The notes: generated by a model from the sequence alone, not told the origin. 64,000 nt of DNA from Cognatundibacterium aquatile (GCF_014699135.1 NZ_JACOFT010000002.1:682001-746000); one strand, 5' to 3'. Counted from the first letter of the stretch, positions 36,572 to 47,479 are shown. A program made the numbers and translations.

Positions 36572-37996
36572 ATGCTTAATCCTCAGACTCACCAAGACTT
36601 AATGACGATACTCGGCGCGATGAAAAAAGCACATCTCGCGGACGGGCATGTGAACGCAGCGACCCGCAAAAACCGTCTGCAGCGTGCCGCAAAATTAATC
36701 ACTGACAATCACGAGCAGTTAGTTAAGTCCATGAGCGCCGATTTTGGTAACCGCAGCCATTATCAATCTTTAGCCGCTGACATACTGACGACAACGAATA
36801 TGCTGCGCCACTCCGCAGAACAACTGGAAGGCTGGATGCAAGCAGAACCGGTCGCGTCCCCTTATCCTGGAATGCAAAGCTGGATTCAATATCAGGCCCT
36901 GGGTGTAGTTGGCATCATCAGTCCATGGAACTTTCCGGTAAATCTGGCGTTTGGCCCACTTGCTGGCGTATTCGCCGCAGGCAACAGCGCACTGATTAAG
37001 CCTTCTGAACTGACACCGAGAACATCCGAAGTCCTGGCGGAACTCATTGCCCGATATTTCGACCCGATGGAGCTTGGCGTTGTATTAGGAGATGCCTCGG
37101 TCGGCGCTGCATTCAGTGCACTGCCATTTGATCATCTGGTCTTCACCGGCAGCACCACCGTCGGGCGTCATGTGATGAAAGCTGCCGCAGAAAATCTGGT
37201 GCCTGTCACGCTGGAGTTAGGTGGCAAATCCCCCGTGGTCATCGAGGAAAATGCCGATATCAGCTTAGCTGCCGAACGGGTGATGACAGTAAAAACCTTC
37301 AATGCCGGTCAGATTTGCCTTGCACCGGACTATGTCCTGATCAGAGACGATAAAGCCGATGCATTTGTTGCTGCGGCCAAGTCCCTGATTGCAAACAGCT
37401 ACCCGGAGATACAGACGAATAAAGACTATACATCCATCGTTAACGAGCGACATTTTCAGCGGCTTATCGGTCTGATACAGGACGCCAAAGACAAAGGCGC
37501 CCGCATTGTGAGTCTGGCGCCAGAAGGCGAACCAGATTACGACATTATCACTGGGAAAATTGCGCCTCATCTGATTCTGAACGCGAATGACAGCATGGCG
37601 GTCATGCAAGAAGAAATTTTCGGACCACTCCTGCCGCTGGTCGCGGCTGACTCAGTCAATGACGCCATCCGCTTTATCAATGCACGTCCGCGTCCGCTGG
37701 CCGCCTATTACTTCGGCAACGATACGGAAAAACAAAACCACTTCGCAGAGAAAACAACATCCGGCGCATTGGTGATCAATGATGTGATGTCTCACGCCTC
37801 GGTAGAGACATTACCGTTCGGCGGTGTCGGTGCATCGGGTATCGGCGCATATCATGGCATACACGGTTTCCGGCAATTCACACACGCCAAAGCTGTGGTA
37901 CGGCAGAGCGAAGATGGCGCATCCAACCTGCGTTTAAGAGCCCCCTATGAAGAAAAACTCGGCGCTGCAACAGCGCTACTGAATGGCAATAAATAA
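36572..37996 (+). CDS. Coniferyl aldehyde dehydrogenase-type ALDH
   Basis: A 474-residue NAD(P)-dependent aldehyde dehydrogenase. It has the oxyanion asparagine in SPWNFP (N120), the general base E215 in TLELGGKSP and the catalytic cysteine C249 in NAGQICLAPDYV. The latter context and the long C-terminal FGGVGASGIGAYHG match the coniferyl/CalB subgroup, which oxidises aromatic and aliphatic aldehydes. The natural substrate is uncertain. It is followed by a DJ-1-like gene, possibly for aldehyde or glyoxal stress. Confidence 0.9.
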   Translation: MLNPQTHQDLMTILGAMKKAHLADGHVNAATRKNRLQRAAKLITDNHEQLVKSMSADFGNRSHYQSLAADILTTTNMLRHSAEQLEGWMQAEPVASPYPGMQSWIQYQALGVVGIISPWNFPVNLAFGPLAGVFAAGNSALIKPSELTPRTSEVLAELIARYFDPMELGVVLGDASVGAAFSALPFDHLVFTGSTTVGRHVMKAAAENLVPVTLELGGKSPVVIEENADISLAAERVMTVKTFNAGQICLAPDYVLIRDDKADAFVAAAKSLIANSYPEIQTNKDYTSIVNERHFQRLIGLIQDAKDKGARIVSLAPEGEPDYDIITGKIAPHLILNANDSMAVMQEEIFGPLLPLVAADSVNDAIRFINARPRPLAAYYFGNDTEKQNHFAEKTTSGALVINDVMSHASVETLPFGGVGASGIGAYHGIHGFRQFTHAKAVVRQSEDGASNLRLRAPYEEKLGAATALLNGNK

Positions 37997-38027
37997 CACC
38001 TCTCTTTTTACAGAACTGGAAAATAAA

Positions 38028-38705
38028 ATGAAAATCTTAATGGTACTGACATCCCACGATCAACTCGGTGACACCGGCAAAAAAACTGGTTTCTGGCTGG
38101 AAGAATTTGCAGCACCTTACTATACGTTTGCCGATGCGGGCGCAGACATCGTTCTGGCATCACCTGCCGGCGGACAACCGCCATTAGATCCAAAAAGCGA
38201 TCTGCCGGAATTTCAGACCGACTTAACCCACCGTTTCAAAAGCGATGCAAAGGCTCAGCTTGCTTTGGCAAATACAGTCGTGCTCTCGTCCATCAATGAA
38301 AAAGACTTTGATGCCGTATTCTATCCGGGTGGGCATGGTCCATTATGGGATCTGGCCGAATCACAGACATCTATTGCATTGATCGAAGCATTTGACCGTG
38401 CAGGAAAACCGATCAGCTTTGTCTGCCACGCACCCGGCGCATTGCGCCACGTAAAAGCCGCTGATGGAGAAGCATTGATTCGTGGTCGCAGAGTCACCGG
38501 TTTTACCAACGGTGAAGAAGATGCCGTTCAACTGACAGATGTCGTTCCCTTTTTAATCGAAGACGAATTTAAAGCGCTTGGCGCCCGCTATGAAAAAGGA
38601 CCCGACTGGCAAGTATTTGTGATTGCCGACGGTAATCTGATCACTGGTCAGAATCCAGCAAGCTCTGAAGAAGTGGCAAAAACGGTGCTGGCTCAGTTGC
38701 GTTAA
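38028..38705 (+). CDS. DJ-1/PfpI-family protein (Hsp31-like glyoxalase/amidotransferase fold)
   Basis: A 225-residue protein with the DJ-1/PfpI fold. The nucleophile C133 is followed by H134 in SFVCHAPGAL, and the acidic partner is probably E25 or E26 in WLEEFAAP. YPGGHGPLWDL lines the active site. Relatives act as glutathione-independent glyoxalases, chaperones or deglycases. The frame opens at 37983 inside the dehydrogenase gene, but the ATG at 38028 (MKILMVLTSHD) fits the family and has GGAA upstream. Confidence 0.9.
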   Translation: MKILMVLTSHDQLGDTGKKTGFWLEEFAAPYYTFADAGADIVLASPAGGQPPLDPKSDLPEFQTDLTHRFKSDAKAQLALANTVVLSSINEKDFDAVFYPGGHGPLWDLAESQTSIALIEAFDRAGKPISFVCHAPGALRHVKAADGEALIRGRRVTGFTNGEEDAVQLTDVVPFLIEDEFKALGARYEKGPDWQVFVIADGNLITGQNPASSEEVAKTVLAQLR

Positions 38706-38765
38706 TATCTGGGCAAAATAAACGGCCCCTTATAAGCCCGTATTTATCCAGGTTCAGATAAATAA

Positions 38766-38813
38766 AAGCGTACCCACTCTTGCCCAGTTAAAAGGCGGAA
38801 AGTGGGTACGCTT
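38766..38813 (+). terminator. Inverted repeat after the DJ-1 gene, probable terminator
   Basis: A 13-bp perfect inverted repeat (AAGCGTACCCACT / AGTGGGTACGCTT) with a 22-nt loop lies between the convergent DJ-1-like and katG genes. There is no T-run after the stem, so it may act with Rho or merely be a transcript end structure. Confidence 0.5.
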
Positions 38814-38851
38814 CTGCTAATGAAGGACTACCGTTAGAGAATCAACCTGGA

Positions 38852-41682
<2,831 letters not shown>

Positions 41683-41832
41683 ATGCGTATGCGAAAAAAG
41701 TCGGAGTTGCCGACCAAGCTCTGTCTTCAATGCGACAGACCATTTGCATGGCGCAAGAAATGGGAAAAAGTGTGGAACGATGTGAAATACTGTTCCGACC
41801 GATGCCGCCAGGATAGCAAGCGAAAGACTTGA
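41683..41832 (+). CDS. DUF2256 small cysteine-rich protein
   Basis: A 49-residue protein that is entirely DUF2256: LPTKLCLQCDRPFAWRKKW, then WNDVKYCSDRCR. The four cysteines (two CxxC-type pairs) suggest a zinc ribbon. The ATG at 41683 follows a GGATG ribosome-like site; the open frame begins at 41620. DUF2256 genes are commonly found beside PhrB-type photolyase genes, as here, where the photolyase starts 188 bp downstream. Confidence 0.9.
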   Translation: MRMRKKSELPTKLCLQCDRPFAWRKKWEKVWNDVKYCSDRCRQDSKRKT

Positions 41833-42020
41833 CGAGACCAATAATTGATGATGATGTCTATAGCGCTCAGGGCAATTGGTTATATATCTCCGGGCGGGTA
41901 TCGACCTCGCAACGGCAGAAGGTTCAACATACAAAAACAAGTCCATGATTATGATCTCGATGGCACATATCAGCGACTCTGGAACGCTAAATAGAAATAG
42001 ATGGTAAGCACACAAACCAT

Positions 42021-43583
42021 ATGAAACACACTATCGCCAGCACAACCGTGCCTCACCGCACAATCAGACTGATTCTGGGTGACCAGCTCAATCCGCAACA
42101 TCGCTGGTTCAGCGAAGTCAATGATGCGACAACCTATGTCTTCATGGAAGTGCGGCAAGAAACAGATTATGTTTTGCACCACGCACAAAAAATTCTGGCG
42201 ATTTTTGCGGCGATGCGCGATCTGGCCCAGCAGTTGCGCGACGCGGGACATCAAGTGCATTACATCGCGATTGACGATACGGATAATCTGCAATCCGTAC
42301 CAACCAATATTGACGCGTTGATCAGTCAATATCAGGCAACGGTATTTGAGTATCAGGCGCCGGATGAGTGGCGTTTGGATCAGCAGCTATATCAACATGG
42401 TCGCCGCGCAAATATTCCGTGGGTCATGGTTGATAGCGACCATTTCTATACAAACCGTAACGAAGTGTCCGACATCTTTACCGGACGCAAACAATGGTTA
42501 ATGGAATTTTTTTATCGCCAGATGCGCGTGACTCATCACGTATTAATGGAAGACAAGAAAAAGCCCCTTGGCGGTCAATGGAACTATGATCACGACAATC
42601 GCAAGCCGTGGCGCGGCAATCCGCCTGAGCCACAAGATACGCGGACTTTGCATGATCACTCTGATTTGTGGCAGACCATTGTTAATGCGGGTGTAAAGAG
42701 TTTCGGCAATCCTCAGGCCAGGCAATTGGCATGGCCACTTAACCGTCAGGAAGCGCTACAACAATTGGATGCTTTCATCGATAATGCGCTGCCGCAGTTT
42801 GGTGATTTTCAAGACGCGATGAGTGTTAAATCATGGCGCTTATTTCATTCACTCCTGTCGTTCGCCTTAAATGTAAAAATGCTGAATCCTCGTGAAGTGG
42901 TTACAAAAGCTGAGGCGGCGTATCACTCAGGGCGTGCATCGCTGGCTGCAGCAGAGGGCTTCATCCGACAAATATTAGGCTGGCGCGAATACGTCCGCGG
43001 TGTGTATTGGGCCAACATGCCAGAGTATGCAGAGAAAAATTTCTTCGGACACAGCCGTCAGTTACCGAGCTGGTTCTGGGATGGCAAAACTCGGATGAAT
43101 TGCCTGTCTGTAGCAATCACGCAATCGCTGGATCACGCACATGGACACCACATCCAGCGCTTGATGGTAATCGGAAATTTTGCGCTGCTTGCCGGCCTGG
43201 ACCCGGCTGAAGTGCATCGCTGGTATTTAGGTATCTACATCGATGCATTCGAGTGGGTGGAACTGCCAAACACCATAGGCATGAGTCAATTCGCCGATGG
43301 CGGATTGTTAGCGACCAAACCCTATGTCTCGAGCGCTGCCTACATCGATCGCATGAGTGATTATTGCAAAGGCTGCTACTACGATAAAAAATTGCGCGTT
43401 GGCGAGAGCGCATGCCCGTTCAACGCTCTGTATTGGGATTTTTTTCAGCGTAACGCAAATTCTCTTGCGAAGAATCCACGTATCGGCATGGCCTACCGCC
43501 AATTGGAAAAAATGGATACTGCTACGGTTGCAGAATTCCAGAAACAGGCAAAAATTATCTTAGAGAATATCGATACCCTGTGA
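42021..43583 (+). CDS. Iron-sulfur photolyase/cryptochrome of the PhrB (6-4) type
   Basis: A 520-residue deoxyribodipyrimidine photolyase-related protein. It opens with RLILGDQLNPQHRWF and has the FAD-binding region RQILGWREYVRGVYW and a HHIQRLMVIGNFALLAGLDP helix. The four [4Fe-4S] cysteines expected in this bacterial group are visible: one in MNCLSVA, two in YCKGCYYDKK and one in SACPFNAL. Members repair (6-4) photoproducts using light and carry FAD plus a lumazine-type antenna. It is downstream of the DUF2256 gene. Confidence 0.93.
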   Translation: MKHTIASTTVPHRTIRLILGDQLNPQHRWFSEVNDATTYVFMEVRQETDYVLHHAQKILAIFAAMRDLAQQLRDAGHQVHYIAIDDTDNLQSVPTNIDALISQYQATVFEYQAPDEWRLDQQLYQHGRRANIPWVMVDSDHFYTNRNEVSDIFTGRKQWLMEFFYRQMRVTHHVLMEDKKKPLGGQWNYDHDNRKPWRGNPPEPQDTRTLHDHSDLWQTIVNAGVKSFGNPQARQLAWPLNRQEALQQLDAFIDNALPQFGDFQDAMSVKSWRLFHSLLSFALNVKMLNPREVVTKAEAAYHSGRASLAAAEGFIRQILGWREYVRGVYWANMPEYAEKNFFGHSRQLPSWFWDGKTRMNCLSVAITQSLDHAHGHHIQRLMVIGNFALLAGLDPAEVHRWYLGIYIDAFEWVELPNTIGMSQFADGGLLATKPYVSSAAYIDRMSDYCKGCYYDKKLRVGESACPFNALYWDFFQRNANSLAKNPRIGMAYRQLEKMDTATVAEFQKQAKIILENIDTL

Positions 43584-43782
43584 CGAGCCGCGTTGCACCG
43601 AGTACAGTAACGTCACCGCATTTGTCTAAAAACGGGGGCGCTTTTAAACCGACAAGCAAAAGCAGCTCAACCGGTGAAAATTGACGTGGGCACTTTCGCC
43701 GGCATTAAGGCTGGCATATATCAATCCTGTTACACAACATCTCCGTCTGCCGATTAAGCATGCAACAAGGCTCAAACGTCGG

Positions 43783-44424
43783 TCATCCCCCCAGATCTAT
43801 TCTTGCCGCCAGCGGCACATTCGCTGGCGCCTGATAGTCGCCCACCACCATTGCGCGCTGCCCATCCTGCGCCAAGGCTGCCATCCGAGATAGTACAAAC
43901 AACGCAGAACTTTTATCGAGTGCTGCCAGCGGATCATCCAGCAAAGTCAGTGCGGCGCCGCTCGCGAACGCTGCGGCAATCCACACCTTGCGCCGGGTGC
44001 CAGACGATAACATCTGTATCTGCTTAAACAAATGCGGCTCCAGCGCCAGCCCCTCTATCAACTGCAATAACACTGTCTGATCAAAGCCGGCATAGCGACT
44101 TGCCTGCCAAGAAAAAAATCCTTCCACGGTGAACTCGTCATACTCTGTAGCGGATGGTTCGATCCAGAAAACCTGTTGCCTGTAAGCCGAGACGTCCACA
44201 TGCTGCGCCACACCCAGCAGAGTAAGGTTGCCCGCAGCGTACGGCAGCTCAGCCGCCAGCAAACGCAGAAAATCCGTCTTACACTCCCCCTCCTCATCAC
44301 ACACCAGCGTTACACCAGAATAAATCTCAGCCGACCAGTCGCGCAAGACAAGGCGCAGATGCGCGATATGCAATCCGTCAATCTGTAAAACTACCGTGCT
44401 TTCTGGAGATATAGCAGACATCAA
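43783..44424 (-). CDS. ABC-ATPase-like protein with degenerate nucleotide-binding motifs
   Basis: A 213-residue ABC-type ATPase by overall pattern. The signature LSSGTRRKV (139-147) and a Walker B-like ALTLLDDPLAALD are clear. The Walker A position reads CDEEGECKT (42-50) rather than GxxGxGK(S/T), and the residue after the Walker B aspartate is Asp instead of catalytic Glu. It may bind nucleotide poorly and act as a regulatory or remnant subunit. No permease gene is adjacent. It is the last chromosomal gene before the prophage. Confidence 0.75.
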   Translation of the reverse strand: MMSAISPESTVVLQIDGLHIAHLRLVLRDWSAEIYSGVTLVCDEEGECKTDFLRLLAAELPYAAGNLTLLGVAQHVDVSAYRQQVFWIEPSATEYDEFTVEGFFSWQASRYAGFDQTVLLQLIEGLALEPHLFKQIQMLSSGTRRKVWIAAAFASGAALTLLDDPLAALDKSSALFVLSRMAALAQDGQRAMVVGDYQAPANVPLAARIDLGG

Positions 44425-44546
44425 TGATCCTTGTGATTAGAGAAAAGCAAGCCCAGTGGCCGGTTCAGTCAGGCAAACATTATGTCTGCAAACTATGCAC
44501 GCGACAATCGGGCAACAATGGTATCGGACATTTGAAACAGACAACA

Positions 44547-44582
44547 AAAAACCCGCAAACTCCAAAGAATTTGCGGGTTTTT
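44547..44582 (-). terminator. Terminator on the chromosomal side of the tRNA remnant
   Basis: AAAAACCCGCAAA (44547-44559) and TTTGCGGGTTTTT (44570-44582) form a 13-bp stem with a T-run on both strands. On the minus strand it lies 22 bases after the CCA end of the tRNA fragment, exactly where a tRNA gene's terminator is expected. Confidence 0.88.
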
Positions 44583-44603
44583 AAACTTACTAAGATGTCG
44601 ATA

Positions 44604-44622
44604 TGGTGCCCGAGGCCGGAAT
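44604..44622 (-). tRNA. tRNA 3' end fragment, probable prophage attachment site
   Basis: Read on the minus strand, the 19 bases give ATT-CCGGC-CTCGGGC-A-CCA. That is the end of a T-loop, the 3' strand of a T-stem, the 3' strand of a 7-bp acceptor stem, the discriminator base and CCA. The remaining tRNA body is absent. An acceptor of GCCCGAG would suit a tRNA-Phe-like gene, but identity is uncertain. Phages that integrate in tRNA 3' ends leave such fragments at one end and the intact tRNA at the other. Confidence 0.75.
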
Positions 44623-44992
44623 ACGATCATATTAATAATCAATCACTTATATAGATACTGCGTGTTTTATGGGAAACCCTTTCTATCTCACCTAAAAAGA
44701 AGACCAACACATGTGATTATGACAACACAAGCGGATAAAAGTAATCGGTTCGATTCCTAAATTCCCATAAGGCGACAGCAAGACAGTATTTTAATTACAT
44801 GCTTAATTTGGGAATATCCGTGCCGTTCAGATACAAGCGAAACGGCATAGAAAACTGCTTATAATAACTACGGTCATTTGCATTTCTTACAATTTATTGT
44901 GTAGCAATCAGTGTTAGATTACTATCTTAGACTACCATACTTAATTTAACAGTTCTGAGACGAGTGTCGAAAATAAAATAGAGATAAATTTG
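44623..44992. other. Gene-free left end of the prophage
   Basis: About 370 AT-rich bases between the attachment site and the first cargo gene. I see no gene. A 7-bp inverted repeat (TGCCGTT / AACGGCA) lies at about 44821-44847, possibly an integration accessory or regulatory site. The promoter of the first cargo gene should lie near 44900-44980. Confidence 0.5.
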
Positions 44993-45844
44993 ATGACAAA
45001 ATCTAATCAATCAAAAACGACAGAATCTCCGGCGCCAGGTAGTTTGTTGACCTGTGGGATCATTGCCCCAATTTCAGAGATAGATAATTGCTCAGCACAA
45101 CATTGGGCCGAAGTGAAACAGATCTTTATTGAAGCAGTTGATTCAATTCAAGATCCAAAATTTAGTGAGGCTAAATTAGTTAGCGATGACGATCCAGTTA
45201 CTGTCATTCACAAATCGATAGTACAAAATTTATACAATTCAGACATTGTTATTTGCGATATGAGTGGTAAAAACCCAAATGTCATGTTTGAACTTGGTAT
45301 GCGGTTGGCATTTAATAAACCAGCAGTCTTAGTTATTGATGATAAAACCGATTACTCATTTGATACTGGAATCATTTCACACATCACCTATCCACGAGAT
45401 CTGCACTATCAGTCTATTTTGAAATTCAAAAGCGATCTTGCAAATACAATTGCAAGTACATACAAAGCAACCGTAAACGGAACTGCGAGATCATTTCTGT
45501 CAAACTTTGAGGAAATATCTGCGAGCAAATTATCTAAAAAAGATGGATCGCTTGATGACGTCATTATTGATAGACTCGATCAGTTTCAACGTGAATTAGT
45601 GATGCTTAAACATTCACAACAAAATTCAATGTTATTGAACCGCATGAACGAGAGAAAGCATGGCAGCGTTACGGGTCGAGTAGTGTCCCTTTCATCTATT
45701 AGGAATATCGCTCAGGAAATTGCAAACAATGAGTTTTCACCAAAAGAGGATCGAGCCGCTTTTATATCACTATTGTCCGAAAGAGCAGGTCTAAACAAAA
45801 ATGATCCAATTCTAAATGACATCATAAATAACCTAGATATTTAA
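44993..45844 (+). CDS. Nucleoside deoxyribosyltransferase/TIR-like cargo protein
   Basis: A 283-residue soluble protein. The N-terminal half (about 18-155) has an alpha/beta pattern with CGIIAPIS, then SDIVICDMSGKNPNV (83-97) and MFELGMRLAFNKPAVLVID. The NPNVxxELG pattern, with E100, is shared by nucleoside 2-deoxyribosyltransferase-like and some TIR-like proteins that cleave N-glycosidic bonds in nucleotides or NAD. The C-terminal half is helical and unrecognised and may be a sensor or oligomerisation part. ATG at 44993. Its place next to the attachment site suggests lysogen cargo, possibly defensive; that is inference. Confidence 0.6.
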   Translation: MTKSNQSKTTESPAPGSLLTCGIIAPISEIDNCSAQHWAEVKQIFIEAVDSIQDPKFSEAKLVSDDDPVTVIHKSIVQNLYNSDIVICDMSGKNPNVMFELGMRLAFNKPAVLVIDDKTDYSFDTGIISHITYPRDLHYQSILKFKSDLANTIASTYKATVNGTARSFLSNFEEISASKLSKKDGSLDDVIIDRLDQFQRELVMLKHSQQNSMLLNRMNERKHGSVTGRVVSLSSIRNIAQEIANNEFSPKEDRAAFISLLSERAGLNKNDPILNDIINNLDI

Positions 45845-46032
45845 GTAATAGAATCCTCCCCGAATATACAAAGCCATGACTGAGCATATTCAACCACTCC
45901 CCGCTCAGTCTCAACTCGCTCAAAACCAAACAGCATCATCCGGTCACCCTCCATCCAAAGGATTTGCGGTTCAAAAAGTGTGTATTTCGTGATCCCGCGC
46001 ACAAACCGAGCGAGTTTCACGACACGATGCAA
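45841..46032 (-). CDS. Small hypothetical protein
   Basis: An open frame of 63 residues starting with TTG, ending 4 bp inside the previous convergent gene. The sequence has a LWMEGDRMMLFGFERVET core and a VEYAQSWLCIF end, which reads as a compact beta-rich protein rather than random translation. A GGGG lies too close to the TTG to be ideal, so the start is unsure. Function unknown. Confidence 0.5.
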   Translation of the reverse strand: MHRVVKLARFVRGITKYTLFEPQILWMEGDRMMLFGFERVETERGVVEYAQSWLCIFGEDSIT

Positions 46033-46048
46033 CCCCTGATCTGATGCG

Positions 46049-46252
46049 TTGCCAGCAATGGAGTCGGCTAAGGTCTTGCTTTGGAATGAAATGCTTTCAC
46101 AGAATTTACGTAAAGCAGATATGGCGCGAAGACTGAACGTTCACATGCCGCAAATAGATCGATTATTCGACATTCATCACTCAACAAAATTGGAGTTTGT
46201 TGAGCAAGCGGCAAAGGCGCTCGGAAAAAAACTCTCACTTTCTTTCGCATAA
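46049..46252 (+). pseudogene. HicB-like antitoxin C-terminal HTH remnant
   Basis: The 67-residue frame (TTG at 46049, ATG at 46058) encodes KVLLWNEMLSQNLRKADMARRL and VHMPQIDRLFDIHHSTKLEF, closely resembling the C-terminal helix-turn-helix of HicB-type antitoxins. The usual roughly 70-residue N-terminal HicB domain is missing; an in-frame TGA lies just upstream at 46037. No hicA is adjacent. It is either a decayed antitoxin or a free-standing small DNA-binding protein. Confidence 0.6.
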
Positions 46253-46253
46253 A

Positions 46254-46282
46254 AATAAAGCCCGGTATATCCGGGCTTTATT
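46254..46282. terminator. Bidirectional terminator
   Basis: AATAAAGCCCGG / CCGGGCTTTATT, a 12-bp stem with a 5-nt loop, lies between the convergent HicB-like remnant and the RelE-like gene. Its layout is almost identical to the hairpin at 47887. Confidence 0.88.
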
Positions 46283-46295
46283 GTTTATTCACTCA

Positions 46296-46619
46296 CTAAG
46301 GGCGATCATCTATCTCATCATGTTCACCACACACCCGGAAGAATATGCAGCTATCTTCATAAGTAAAGCTTGCTTTATACGTGTCGCTTGACGTGATGTG
46401 AATAGTATAGACTGGGACTTGCTTTGTTTTTTCAAAAACAGAAGGAACTGTTTTGCTCTTCAAATTATGAAAATGCAGCTTAGCAGGCGCGCTATCAAGA
46501 TCTATCAAAACCAACTCACCAATTATTCGGCGAGCCTCTTTCGCAATGTCTGGCTTAAGTCTAGAAAATGTTCTCTGAAATGTAGGGTTCCCAAAGTCAA
46601 TTCGCTTAACTACACGCAT
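46296..46619 (-). CDS. RelE/ParE-superfamily toxin-like protein
   Basis: A 107-residue basic protein with the RelE/ParE layout: two N-terminal helices (FQRTFSRLKPDIAKEARRII), then strands with KLHFHNLKSK, VYTIHITSSDTYKASFTY and a FFRVCGEHDEID ending. That last pattern is the R..G.HDE-type end seen in mRNA-interferase or gyrase-toxin relatives. Its ATG overlaps the upstream stop by one base (TAATG), so translation is coupled. The upstream protein would be the natural antitoxin candidate. Confidence 0.65.
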   Translation of the reverse strand: MRVVKRIDFGNPTFQRTFSRLKPDIAKEARRIIGELVLIDLDSAPAKLHFHNLKSKTVPSVFEKTKQVPVYTIHITSSDTYKASFTYEDSCIFFRVCGEHDEIDDRP

Positions 46620-47182
46620 TAGCCAGGCATTCCCATAATTTTATCCAACATAGCTTCAGCATCTTTTTTCGACGATGCACTATATAAATGCTGTACTTGG
46701 TATAGGTTTGCATCATGCTCAGTGATTTTCCACTGCGCATGGTTAGCCATTGCATAAAGTTCAGACATAACACCAGAGACCTGCTCCAGAGTAGCTTTTA
46801 ACTCTAATGCTCGCTGAGTATCAGAAAAATTTACTAACATTTTTTCAACATGCTTTTTGATCATTTTTGATGACTGCTTGATAGATTCAAGCTTATCCCA
46901 AATACGACCATTTTCATCAATGCACTCATCAATCGGCATTCTATCTATACCGAAAGCGATACCCTCAAGCTCAAAACAAACTGAAGCACTTTCTTTGGCA
47001 ATACGTGAAAAGTGATTATTTAAGCGACTGAAAAAATGATTAAGCATCCAATCTGCCAATTTTTTGATTGGGAAAACTCCAATCAAAGAAAAATTGATAT
47101 TCTTGCGAGGAATATGCCCCTCAACAGCATGGATTGAGGCAGCGGCAGAATCAATGGTTGCTAACATAGAATGATGCAACAT
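46619..47182 (-). CDS. Unknown helical protein coupled to the RelE-like gene, candidate antitoxin
   Basis: A 187-residue soluble protein that I do not recognise. It is rich in predicted helices (for example WDKLESIKQSSKMIKKHVEK and QRALELKATLEQVSGVMSEL), with a hydrophobic segment around 30-45. No obvious DNA-binding domain is seen, although it is larger than most antitoxins. The ATG at 47182 has AGGA six bases upstream. It is first in a two-gene operon with the RelE-like toxin and is preceded by a palindrome overlapping the promoter. Confidence 0.6.
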   Translation of the reverse strand: MLHHSMLATIDSAAASIHAVEGHIPRKNINFSLIGVFPIKKLADWMLNHFFSRLNNHFSRIAKESASVCFELEGIAFGIDRMPIDECIDENGRIWDKLESIKQSSKMIKKHVEKMLVNFSDTQRALELKATLEQVSGVMSELYAMANHAQWKITEHDANLYQVQHLYSASSKKDAEAMLDKIMGMPG

Positions 47183-47234
47183 AGTAATTCCTATCTAGTG
47201 TTTAGCTCAAACAGTAGGCTGATGAGTAAAACGC

Positions 47235-47262
47235 GTTAAGCATTTGCTTAACATTGATTATA
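47235..47262 (-). promoter_or_regulatory. Palindromic operator and -10 box of the toxin-antitoxin-like operon
   Basis: GTTAAGCATTTGCTTAAC (47235-47252) is a perfect 18-bp palindrome. On the minus strand a TATAAT -10 hexamer (47257-47262) lies just before it, so the palindrome covers the transcription start, about 53 bp before the 187-residue gene. This layout fits autorepression as in toxin-antitoxin operons. Confidence 0.7.
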
Positions 47263-47479
47263 GCCGCGAACGTCAATATATATAATTAATTTATAGTGCC
47301 CAATATGGCTATTACACGTCTTTTTTGGTTATTCTTCCAACATTAATTATCAATATAGCAATCAAAAGTCGATTCCCGTCGCTTAACCGCAAATTAGCCA
47401 CACGTATGATGTGGTTAATTTGCTTTTTTATTTTCCGCGTGGCAATATTTTTGTTATTAAAATTTTATATGAGGCTTTT

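Noticed and set aside
44747-44757. GGTTCGATTCC, a T-loop-like motif inside the prophage left end
   Set aside because: The flanking bases do not form a T-stem or acceptor stem, so it is not a supported tRNA or second att copy.
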